Source: HXMU1420-2 sp017643305 (GTDB taxonomy: Bacteria; Pseudomonadota; Alphaproteobacteria; Rhodobacterales; Rhodobacteraceae). From it: DNA of 64,000 nt. Shown here in pieces: positions 45,013 through 52,250 of this stretch. The notes beneath the pieces are model-generated. The model did no database searches. It worked only from the letters and a program-made list of their open reading frames with translations, and was not told the origin of the DNA. Both the position numbers and the translations under genes were made by a program. The stretch is from positions 1,116,001-1,180,000 of the forward strand of contig OZ244249.1 in assembly GCA_965217135.1 (NCBI GenBank). Reading direction: 5' to 3'. Positions within the stretch are counted from its first letter, which is position 1. Every line of letters begins with the position of its first letter.

Positions 45013-45300
45013 ATGCCTAAAGGCTATCTAGTCGCCAACATACGCGTGAACGATCCAGAAGTTTTCAAAAATTTTTCGCAAACAGCGTTACCAATCATAG
45101 AACAATATGGCGGTAAAATACTTGCACGCGGCCCACATGCTGATCGTCACGAGGGCAATGTGTCTGGCGTAGTGACTATGCTTGAATTTGAAAGCAAAGA
45201 AGCAGCAGAAAAGTTTTATTTTAGCGATGATTATAAAGCCGCAAAGGCAATTCGCGACACTGGATGCGACACTGATTTAATGATTATTGAGGGGATGTAA
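45013..45300 (+). CDS. DUF1330 family protein
   Basis: 95 residues with the DUF1330 pattern: GYLVANIRVNDPEVFKNFSQ, a central GGKILARGP and the C-terminal FYFSDDYKAAKAIRD. The family has a dimeric alpha/beta-barrel fold and no established reaction. AGGAAAAG lies before ATG 45013. It is followed after two bases by another small protein, so the two are cotranscribed. Its base composition is more AT-rich than chromosomal neighbours. Confidence 0.85.
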   Translation: MPKGYLVANIRVNDPEVFKNFSQTALPIIEQYGGKILARGPHADRHEGNVSGVVTMLEFESKEAAEKFYFSDDYKAAKAIRDTGCDTDLMIIEGM

Positions 45301-45302
45301 GA

Positions 45303-45587
45303 ATGGCGAAGAAGCTAACAATTGTTCGGTTTAAACCAAAGCCTGAACATTTTGATGAATTCATCGCGGCAGTCAAAGAACGCAATGAAGGTGATACCGC
45401 TATGACTGACTTTAAGCTGATGAAAACTGACATTGAAGTTGTTGTAATTGGCGTCCGTGATCCATCTATGTTTGATGACAGCGTGCGGTCGGGAGTGGAA
45501 TGGCTAGATCAGCATAGACACATGCTGCAAGAGTTTGATCCAGTAAATCGTCATACGATTCCGATGACAGGGCATCTGGTAGAATAG
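45303..45587 (+). CDS. Small protein, probable antibiotic-biosynthesis-monooxygenase-like fold
   Basis: 94 residues: KLTIVRFKPKPEHFDEFIAA, then DFKLMKTDIEVVVIGVRDPS and a C-terminal helix and strand. The pattern (strand, helix, strands, helix, strand) and size fit a dimeric alpha/beta barrel, but I cannot name the family. Starts two bases after the DUF1330 stop with GGGGATG upstream, so it is probably coupled to it. A paralogue-like fold is also seen in 47131-47403. Confidence 0.7.
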   Translation: MAKKLTIVRFKPKPEHFDEFIAAVKERNEGDTAMTDFKLMKTDIEVVVIGVRDPSMFDDSVRSGVEWLDQHRHMLQEFDPVNRHTIPMTGHLVE

Positions 45588-45681
45588 CAACCGACCGCTC
45601 TGTCTGCTCCAAATCCTTAATGCGGTTGATGATGCAGCTCTTGACGGCTGTGGCATTAGGACACAGCTTATAGGTATCGCA

Positions 45682-45733
45682 TGTCAACGGCGGCGTAAAA
45701 GTCGGCCATTGGGGTGGAGCAAAAGTCGGCCAG
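45682..45733. mobile_element. IS21-like terminal fragment
   Basis: TGTCAACGGCGGCGTAAAAG is followed by two spaced copies of AAAAGTCGGCCA. Multiple internal repeats next to a TG terminus are typical of IS21-family ends. No istA/istB sequence remains. Confidence 0.45.
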
Positions 45734-45783
45734 TTGGGCGCGAGCGTGGGTGGCCTGATCTGACTGGTCCATATTGATTGTTA

Positions 45784-46637
45784 GTGCATGATCGGCCTGG
45801 GTTCCATTGGGATAATGGTTTCAGGGGCAGGCGGACGGTAACCCAGTGCACTGTGTGGTCTCTTGGTGTTGTAGTGTTTCCTCCATTCTTCGATGATGAT
45901 TTGGGCTTCTCTGAGGGAGTAGAAGATTTCACCGTTGAGCAGTTCATCCCGCATCCGCCCATTGAAGCTTTCGCAATATCCGTTCTCCCAAGGTGATCCT
46001 GGCTCAATGTAAGCGGTCTGTGCGCCGACCATTGCCCGGCAGGCGCATCCGCAGGATGCTGCCGAGAGGGGGCTGCGATCCAGTCTCGAACCGCTTGTGC
46101 AACGAACTCAGGGCCATTGTCCGACCGGATGAAGGCGGGAGCGCCTCGCAGGATGAACAGGTCGGTCAGAGCATCAATCACGTCTGTCGAGTTCAGCTTG
46201 CGCTTCACCTTTATCGCCAAGCACTCGCGGCTATGCTCATCTAGAATGTTAAGTGTTCGGAATGCCTTTCCGTCATCGGTTCGACAATGAACGAAGTCAT
46301 AGCTCCAGACATGGTTCCGATACTCAGGCCGCAGCCTGACGCATGAGCCGTCATTCAACCAGAGCCGCCCCTTCTTTGGCTGCTTCCGTGGAACCTTCAG
46401 CCCCTCTCGCCGCCACAGCCGCTCGACACGCCCATCGCTGACAGACCAGCCGGCATCCCTGAGAAGCACAGCGACCCTACGGTAGCCATATCGACCGTAT
46501 TGGCGTGCCAGCTCGATCATGTCGGCAACCAGCCTGTCTTCGTCAGCACGCCCCTTTGGGATACGCCTTTGCGTCGAGCGGTGTTGCCCCAGTACCCGGC
46601 ACGCCCGCCGTTCCGAGACGTTGAACTGGGAACGCAC
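45784..46637 (-). pseudogene. IS3-family OrfB disrupted by a 41-bp insertion
   Basis: The N-terminal part reads FNVSERRACRVLGQHRSTQR, then VWSYDFVHCRTDDG (first Asp), IRSDNGPEFVAQAVRDWIAA (second Asp). The expected continuation VGAQTAYIEPGSPWENGYCE is present but in another frame after an extra 41 bases, and the protein then runs to PRPIMH and stop. Removing the 41 bases restores one continuous frame with the DDE triad. So the transposase is intact apart from this insertion. Confidence 0.85.
46033..46071. repeat. Hairpin-bearing miniature insertion, copy A (39-base core)
   Basis: TGCCCGGCAGG, then 19 bases with stem GCATCC-GCA-GGATGC, then CGAGAGGGG. A second copy at 58892-58930 has identical outer blocks, the same spacing and a different but equally placed 6-bp stem. 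The insertion is absent from homologous IS sequences in this window. Confidence 0.75.
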
Positions 46638-46669
46638 ATGATCGATGCAAGCACGGCGACGAGCGGGGC

Positions 46670-46948
46670 TCAGAAGTTTCCCTTTGCGGCTTCCGTCAGG
46701 ATGAGCTTGTCCAGCGTCAGGTCCGACACGGCCCGTCTCAGCCGATCATTCTCCTTCTGAAGTCGCTTTAGCTCCTTCAATTGATCTACGCCCATTCCGC
46801 CATACTGCTTACGCCAGCGGTAATAGGTCTGTTCAACAACACCTATCTGTCTAATCGCATCCAGACGAGGCATCCCTTGCCCCATCAGTACCTCAACCTG
46901 CCGCAACTTCGAGACAAGCTCTTCGGGCTTTGGTCGCTTGTTCGCCAT
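46670..46948 (-). CDS. IS3-family transposase OrfA
   Basis: 92 residues: an N-terminal helix-turn-helix (KPEELVSKLRQVEVLMGQG, then GVVEQTYYRWRKQYGG) and a coiled coil (LKRLQKENDRLRRAVSDL). It is the first frame of the element at 45751-46999 and appears intact. A truncated near-identical N-terminus is at 56485-56570. Confidence 0.88.
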   Translation of the reverse strand: MANKRPKPEELVSKLRQVEVLMGQGMPRLDAIRQIGVVEQTYYRWRKQYGGMGVDQLKELKRLQKENDRLRRAVSDLTLDKLILTEAAKGNF

Positions 46949-47007
46949 TCTCGGTCCTCCGTTTCCTAAACATAACGTCGGACCAGTTCAGATGGGGCGA
47001 AATGGTA

Positions 47008-47112
47008 CAGAAAGGCTGCCGAGAAAGGCTGGCGTATGCACAGTTCAGCTTGGGGGTTATGTACCGCAAGGGAAACGGGGTTCCCAAAGATAACTATGAA
47101 GCTGTGAAGGCT
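47008..47112 (+). pseudogene. Sel1-repeat protein fragment
   Basis: Just outside the IS end, the frame reads AYAQFSLGVMYRKGNGVPKD then NYEAVK, a textbook Sel1-like repeat. Only one repeat remains and neither start nor stop belongs to it, so it is the debris of a Sel1 protein gene. Confidence 0.7.
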
Positions 47113-47130
47113 AACCGCCCAACCAATGAA

Positions 47131-47403
47131 TTAGTCGAGTTCGATCTCTAGATTTCCAGAAGCGGTTGCCACAACCTTCATACCTGATTGTGCAGAACCA
47201 GCGGCTCGAATTTTATCTAAAGCTGCTTCGCACTCTTCCTTGCTTCTCCAGAGTGTCATGCTACGCAATGAGTTTGGACCAGTTTGCGTGCCGCGAAATT
47301 CAGTGGCTCCAGCAGCTTTCATCTGGGGCCAAAAATCGGAAGCTAATTTTTTCGCGGTTTCTATGTTTCCGTCAAATTCCCAATCAGTAAAAGTAGCAAA
47401 CAT
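47131..47403 (-). CDS. Small protein, probable dimeric alpha/beta-barrel fold
   Basis: 90 residues from ATG 47403 (GGAGG six bases upstream): MFATFTDWEFDGNIETAKKL, then AAGATEFRGTQTGPNSLRSM and CEAALDKIRAAG, ending in KVVATASGNLEIELD. The alternation and size fit the same ABM/NIPSNAP-like class as the genes at 44064-45587, although on the other strand. No signal peptide. AT-rich. Function unknown. Confidence 0.68.
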   Translation of the reverse strand: MFATFTDWEFDGNIETAKKLASDFWPQMKAAGATEFRGTQTGPNSLRSMTLWRSKEECEAALDKIRAAGSAQSGMKVVATASGNLEIELD

Positions 47404-47486
47404 CTTCTTCCTCCCTGTGAGTATCAAAAGAGAAACAGACGCATGCTGTGCGCGTCAATGATTAAGCAACGAAAGGTGATATTGTT

Positions 47487-47609
47487 ATGATACGCGGCGA
47501 AAAGGTTTGCGCATTTATTGAGCAGTATTGCTTAATTCCAGAAGGCGCGCAGGTCGGTCAGCCGATCAAGCTGATGAAGTTCCAGAAGCAGTTGGGTGGC
47601 CTGATCTGA
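47487..47609 (+). pseudogene. N-terminal fragment of a phage terminase large subunit
   Basis: ATG 47487 with GAAAGGTG upstream begins MIRGEKVCAFIEQYCLIPEG, then VGQPIKLMKFQKQ, which is the usual start of phage terminase large subunits. The frame runs into an IS terminal repeat at 47597 and stops at 47609. It indicates that the surrounding element once contained phage genes. Confidence 0.65.
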
Positions 47610-47724
47610 CTGGTCCAGTTTAATTGTTAGTGCATCGTGGGTCTCTGGTCCATCGGAACGATGCTTTCTGGAGCAGGTGGGCGATAACCCAATGCGCTGT
47701 GTGGCCTGACGGTGTTGTAGTGAA
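47597..47724. mobile_element. IS3-family end fragment
   Basis: TGGCCTGATCTGACTGGTCC is identical to the left end of the IS at 45751, and the next 100 bases match its orfB 3' end in altered form (stop, GTGCAT, then the proline-rich C-terminal codons in reverse). The rest is gone. Confidence 0.65.
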
Positions 47725-48020
47725 TGCGCCATCACTCTTGAGAAGACCAAGGACCTTAGAGAGCCTTCATCCGATCTCACCAAGGATAGGTAGGGTGAGC
47801 CTAAGTTTCCCATAAGACAGGGAAGCACGGTACAAGGTCTTCAGTTCAGCCACAGTTATTGGTTGTCTTGGGGTGGCGTCCTTACCCTCACCTTTAATGA
47901 GGAGACATGAGAAGGAATTTATGGTACTAAAAATTCTGCCGATATGGTACTAATCCATTTTGGTTTTGTTTAAAAAATTGTTATTAATCAAATATATAGA
48001 ATGTTCCCAGCGTGACAGAT
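47725..48020. other. Unassigned island DNA
   Basis: On the minus strand a short frame near 47770-47870 reads ITVAELKTLYRASLSYGKL before a stop, possibly a coding relic, but I cannot name it. The last 120 bases before the tRNA-end repeat are AT-rich and featureless. Confidence 0.4.
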
Positions 48021-48040
48021 GAGTCCGTGTGGGGGCACCA
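48021..48040 (+). repeat. Right attachment-site repeat (copy of tRNA-Thr 3' end)
   Basis: Exact 20-base copy of 41909-41928, with no tRNA body upstream. The sequence after it (AAAATCAA...TTAG) also loosely resembles the bases after the tRNA, which could mean two islands integrated in tandem. Confidence 0.75.
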
Positions 48041-48305
48041 ATTTACTAAATAAAATCAATAATTTAGCGCAAATCAGGGTGCCTTGGTCTGTGTAACTGA
48101 AAGTTATAAATAGTTATAAATTTTTTTGACCACTTTTCGGCAGTTTAAACGCGTCTACCCGCTCCTACGTTGAGAGATCCAGCTGGTCATCAATAAGGCT
48201 GCAGGTATAGCCCATACCAGTCTCAGAACTATACAAATCTCGCCGTTCACCAGAGTATTCCCTAAACGTCCTGTCAGGCTTTGCTATAGCACAGATGATC
48301 AATGA

Positions 48306-49397
48306 TCATCTAATACAATGGCGAAAAGCGCTCTTCACCATGGCGAGGTCCATCTCAGACATACTGAGTTGCGCACCGTAATTGCCACCAGAAGATCTTG
48401 GGTAAGTTACGTAGACGGCAAAATCCCAAAGATTTTCACGGCGAGTAAATATTTGCGATTGAATTGGTCTCGGAATTTCAAAGGTTAGTAGCGAGATATC
48501 ACCAATGTCCCTGATGGTTAGGCTCTTGGGGTTAATCTCCTGAAAGCCACCTCGCGAAACAGCGAATTTAGGTGTATCGACAATTGGATTACGCTCGAGG
48601 TACCCAGCGTTGGCAGTCAACATAACTTTTGGGCGACCCTCTTCACAAAAAAACGTCACTTGCTTCACTTGGTCGTATGCTTTGGGAGGATCTAATCTAC
48701 GAGTCGCCGCAACTACTCCGCTTAAATATGGCTCTAAGAAAACGTTACCGTAGCCCCAAGGTGTAACAATTGCATAATCTAAAGCCTCAGCCTCAGACAC
48801 GTAGTACATACCTTCAGCACCTTCTTTGGATGCGGCTAGAAACAAACGAGCATCTACTCCCATTTCCACCATATATTCGACAAGAAGACCTGATAGAAAC
48901 TGTGCCTCATCTGAGGTCAGACCACGTTCTGTTGAATAAAAGCGATGCAAGCCAAGTTTTCCCGAGCCTAGCCGACGTTCTTGTCCTCCCATAAACGCGT
49001 AGGCACAAGCGCTTTCACACCTACCGTTATCCGGAGACTCCATTGGTCTCCCCAATTCGTCTATGCTAATTTCTTCAAGCGAACCTATTCTTGTTTTCTT
49101 ACCTGCTCTCCTAATTAGACGCCCAATTGTAAGAGCTTCTTGCAGATCACCGCCTGGACTGTTAAGTACCACATCTGGTCCTTCTGAATCCAAAATTTCT
49201 CTGAGCTTTTTTGCTGAACCTTTTGTAATAGTGCCATCAAAATAAACGAAGCAGCTCTCCCACGCGTTTCCCAAACAATAGCTTTCAATGACTGGCTCAT
49301 TTGAATGCGCTGATTGTGGTAAAAACATGCTCAGCGTGAAAGAAAGTAAGAGCGCAGTCAGACTACAAAAAAAATCAGGGACTTTAATGTGTGGCAT
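48306..49397 (-). CDS. Exported ClpP/crotonase-fold protein (COG3904-like)
   Basis: 363 residues from ATG 49397; ATGs at 49409 and 49457 are in frame and no ribosome site decides. A signal peptide follows (hydrophobic FFCSLTALLLSFTLSMFL, cut near SAHS). The core has LNSPGGDLQEAL (about 78), CESACAYAFMGG with candidate nucleophile Ser129, and LGLHRF with His151, the Ser-His geometry of ClpP-like serine proteases. The C-terminal 170 residues are unlike known domains to me. It is AT-rich and divergent from the operon starting at 49942; a homologue is encoded at 54398. Confidence 0.75.
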   Translation of the reverse strand: MPHIKVPDFFCSLTALLLSFTLSMFLPQSAHSNEPVIESYCLGNAWESCFVYFDGTITKGSAKKLREILDSEGPDVVLNSPGGDLQEALTIGRLIRRAGKKTRIGSLEEISIDELGRPMESPDNGRCESACAYAFMGGQERRLGSGKLGLHRFYSTERGLTSDEAQFLSGLLVEYMVEMGVDARLFLAASKEGAEGMYYVSEAEALDYAIVTPWGYGNVFLEPYLSGVVAATRRLDPPKAYDQVKQVTFFCEEGRPKVMLTANAGYLERNPIVDTPKFAVSRGGFQEINPKSLTIRDIGDISLLTFEIPRPIQSQIFTRRENLWDFAVYVTYPRSSGGNYGAQLSMSEMDLAMVKSAFRHCIR

Positions 49398-49460
49398 CCT
49401 TGAATCCATTGATTTTTGTAAACACGACGAGGTGCTGGAAAAGAAGTTAGCCGACATTCC

Positions 49461-49720
49461 TTAAGTGACAAGCTGTTCGAGGTGAGGATCGCCTGAACCC
49501 GCCCGCTGGACAAGCGGTTTTCGCCTCTCCCGGTGTCTGCGGTCGTTTAACGCCTTCGTTTCCATCTCACCGATAGAGGGCATACCGCCCGTCCCTGCGG
49601 CGGGATCGTAGACTTGCCGTATGACACCGGAGCCGGTCAGCGCGTCCTTGTCGTTGGTCAGCAGCAGCGAGACGATCAGTCAAATGACCTCGCGCGCCGG
49701 TCGCTTGAGCAATTTGAGGG
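49461..49720 (-). pseudogene. Relic of a type I restriction-modification N6-adenine methylase (HsdM)
   Basis: The minus strand encodes LLKRPAREVI, an in-frame TGA at 49680-49682, then SLLLTNDKDALTGSGVIRQ and VYDPAAGTGGMPSIGE, which match the HsdM stretch preceding and including the AdoMet-binding motif. It ends at a TAA at 49461. GC content is higher than in the neighbouring genes, so it has a different origin. Only about 80 codons remain. Confidence 0.7.
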
Positions 49721-49941
49721 CACCGCGCCCGGCGCGCTTGCCCGAACCGAAACCGAAGAATACGAAAACCAGACCCGTAAACTCTCGTGATGAACGAGGG
49801 AGCCTCGGGGAGCAGGTCAAAGTCCCTCCTACGCGCCTCAAAATTCCTGACATTGCTTGCTGAAGCAGCCTCACTTTAAAACTCATGTGGACTCCGTGGT
49901 AAAATATAATATTTCTTTAATCCATATAATGGAGAAGTTAC

Positions 49942-50859
49942 ATGAAAAACCTGTTACAAACCTTTCTGGCATTAACGTTTGCCATGGCATTCCCAGTATA
50001 CGCACACGAGGCACCTATCCGTGTGGTGGTGGTCGGTGAAGACAGCGACAGGAACGCAGTCAGCCGTTCAAGTGAGATCTATGCACGGGTCGTAGCTGAG
50101 CTCCAACAATCTTTAATCAGAGAAAACATTACCGTCATCGATGAAGACATGATCGCAGTGAAACTAGGCTTTTCCTATAATGAGGATCGCACCAAGCAAG
50201 AGCTTATCCAGACACTGTCGATCGCAAATGAGACCACGGACGCAACAGTTCGCAGCCGCTTGGGTGTGGTCTTTGCTATTTTCCCGAATATCCACGAGAT
50301 GTCGATGACGCGGAAGTTGACCGTTCGTGTTCGTGGTCAAATTTATGATCTCAAGACGTTGCGCGCATTGTCGTCGTTCGAGGTGAGTGCACCTGAGACA
50401 GTTACACTGCCAAAGAAAGCCAGCATGTGTAATAACATGTGTGTTATTGAAAAAGCTGGTGAAGTGTCTCGCGAGCTGGCACGTGAACTTGGTGCTGTGC
50501 TATCTCAGAAGCTGCATATCGTTATCGAAGATAGCGCTTACTCTGGTGACATCACCGGCTCTGCATCGGGTAGTGGTGCTGCAGGCGATGGTGTTTTGGA
50601 GAGCGTTTACACTCTTGAATTCAACTTGATGAAAAACTCAGATGTTTTGCGCACAGTGCGGGCGTTGGAAGCAAGCGTTGTTCGCGAGATAGAACTGATG
50701 AAGTCGAACAACACACAGCGGATTTACTCAGTCACAACAAATAAGGATCTGGGTGATCTAGAGGAGCGTGTCATGATGCTCCTGCTTGACCTTGGCGTTG
50801 ACATTGACCGCCTGCGCTTCAGCTCGTTTGGAACAAAGCTTTCAATCGAAGCGCTCTGA
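49942..50859 (+). CDS. Exported protein of unknown function, first gene of the OmpA/ClpP-like operon
   Basis: 305 residues with signal peptide MKNLLQTFLALTFAMAFPVYA. The N-terminal domain (IRVVVVGEDSDRN, ARVVAELQQSLIRENITVID) has the strand-helix-strand start of CsgG/TolB-N-like folds, an inference from pattern. A conserved-looking TVTLPKKASMCNNMC follows. The last 85 residues (YTLEFNLMKNSDVLRTVRAL to SIEAL) form a separate domain, shared with the next gene's C-terminus. GGAGAAG precedes the ATG. The stop overlaps the next start (TGATG). AT-rich relative to the flanks. Confidence 0.78.
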   Translation: MKNLLQTFLALTFAMAFPVYAHEAPIRVVVVGEDSDRNAVSRSSEIYARVVAELQQSLIRENITVIDEDMIAVKLGFSYNEDRTKQELIQTLSIANETTDATVRSRLGVVFAIFPNIHEMSMTRKLTVRVRGQIYDLKTLRALSSFEVSAPETVTLPKKASMCNNMCVIEKAGEVSRELARELGAVLSQKLHIVIEDSAYSGDITGSASGSGAAGDGVLESVYTLEFNLMKNSDVLRTVRALEASVVREIELMKSNNTQRIYSVTTNKDLGDLEERVMMLLLDLGVDIDRLRFSSFGTKLSIEAL

Positions 50860-52184
50860 TGAATATCAAGTGTTTGAGACCAAGTATATTGGGGGCGCTG
50901 ATGCTTGCCCCCAACTTCGCTTGGTCTGATGCAGATACATCTAAGGTTTTTCTGTTAGCCAATCAAAGTACAGCCAGTGGTCAAGTAACCGCATCAGAGG
51001 TTTATACCTCACTCGACGCAAAGCTGAGCGACTTCATGCGTGCGCAGCAGCTTGATACTCGCTCGAGCTTTAACACCACGAAAGAGGTTGCCAGCTTTGG
51101 TAAGTCTGGTTTGCTGCAAGCTATCCGCAGTGCGGACCTCTCAGATGATGACTTTGCAATCACATACTCGATCGCACCACACGTTGAAGAAGGCACGGCT
51201 GCGCGCACACTGAAGGCGAGTGCAAAAGGTGCGATTTATAACGCCGCCACTCAAGAACTGCTGACGACGTTCAGCATGACCACGCCAGAAAGCGTTATCC
51301 TGCCGAAGAACGCAGATGGCTGCCCTCAGAGCTGTCTTGATGCTGCTATGTCCGGTCTTGTAAACAATCTGGCGCGTGAGATGAGCTTTGTGCTCGCTCA
51401 AAAAGTGTCGTTTATCCAAGAAGACCGTGTTGTAACGGACGTGACAGATGCAAACTCTATTAGGAGCAGGCTGAGTGCGAGCACAGCGCGCAAACCAGTT
51501 CGAAAGACAGTTAGCAGCACCTCAGGTAGCTTTGATGTCGATGTTGCACGAACTATCAACATTGAAGTGTACTTCGACTTTGATAGCGCGGCGTTGAAGC
51601 CCAGAGCTATTGAGCAGCTCAAACCTCTCGGTGAGGCTTTGTCTTCAGCTGATCTTGGTTCTGGTCGTTATCTGATCATGGGGCATACAGACGCCAAAGG
51701 ATCCGCCGCATACAATCAGATGCTCTCTAACAAAAGGGCAGCATCTGTGCGCAAGTATCTTGTGCAACGTTTTCCAATACAGCCAGATGCTTTGATCAGT
51801 ATTGGGCTTGGTGAAACGCAGCTAAAGCGTCCTGCAGAGCCGAATGCGGGGGTTAACCGGCGCGTTGAAATCAGCCTACTCCTGGAGCCGTTGAATGTTC
51901 CTGTATCAAAGCCTGTTATCGGGCTTAATACCTACACTCTGAACTTAAAGCACTTCGCCACCTCAGACGTTCTTAAAATTACTAAAGCTCTTGAAGCAAA
52001 GCATGTTCGCGACGTCGATCTCCTCCAATCAAACACAACATCCAGAACATATTCAGTCGAGACCAAGCTTTCTTCGCTGGAGCTCGAAGAAGCGTTGCTC
52101 ATGGTCATGTTGGATTTAGAGCTGAACGTAGACAGCATACGGGTTACCGTCGCCGAAGGAGCAATCGATTTTGAACAGCTTTAA
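50859..52184 (+). CDS. Exported OmpA-domain protein, paralogue of the preceding gene with an inserted OmpA domain
   Basis: 441 residues with signal peptide ending near NFAWS. N-terminal domain (residues about 25-190) resembles the preceding protein (SVILPKNADGCPQSC versus TVTLPKKASMCNNMC). An OmpA-like peptidoglycan-binding domain follows (about 230-350): IEVYFDFDSAALKPRA, IMGHTDAKGSAAYNQMLS, RRVEISL. The C-terminal 85 residues (YTLNLKHFATSDVLKITKAL) match the preceding protein's end. So the OmpA module sits between two shared domains. Probably anchored to the cell wall in the periplasm. Confidence 0.85.
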   Translation: MNIKCLRPSILGALMLAPNFAWSDADTSKVFLLANQSTASGQVTASEVYTSLDAKLSDFMRAQQLDTRSSFNTTKEVASFGKSGLLQAIRSADLSDDDFAITYSIAPHVEEGTAARTLKASAKGAIYNAATQELLTTFSMTTPESVILPKNADGCPQSCLDAAMSGLVNNLAREMSFVLAQKVSFIQEDRVVTDVTDANSIRSRLSASTARKPVRKTVSSTSGSFDVDVARTINIEVYFDFDSAALKPRAIEQLKPLGEALSSADLGSGRYLIMGHTDAKGSAAYNQMLSNKRAASVRKYLVQRFPIQPDALISIGLGETQLKRPAEPNAGVNRRVEISLLLEPLNVPVSKPVIGLNTYTLNLKHFATSDVLKITKALEAKHVRDVDLLQSNTTSRTYSVETKLSSLELEEALLMVMLDLELNVDSIRVTVAEGAIDFEQL

Positions 52185-52250
52185 GCAAACTCGAAGGGGT
52201 AAGACGATTGTACGGGGCATTGTTACTACCGACGCGCTGAGGACAATCCG

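Larger units (their letters stand above)
45751..46999 (-). mobile_element. IS3-family element, inactivated
   Basis: About 1.25 kb with ends TGGCCTGATCTGACTGGTCC (left) and the inverse CGCCCCATCTGAACTGGTCC (right), imperfect 20-bp inverted repeats. orfA is intact; orfB is frameshifted by a 41-bp hairpin insertion at 46030-46070. Related fragments lie at 43770, 44825, 47597, 56485 and 58665. Confidence 0.8.

Noticed and set aside
46030..46070. Translational bypass (byp-like) of the hairpin insertion in the transposase
   Set aside because: No matching take-off and landing triplets are seen at the ends, so it is only an idea to test and not a claim.
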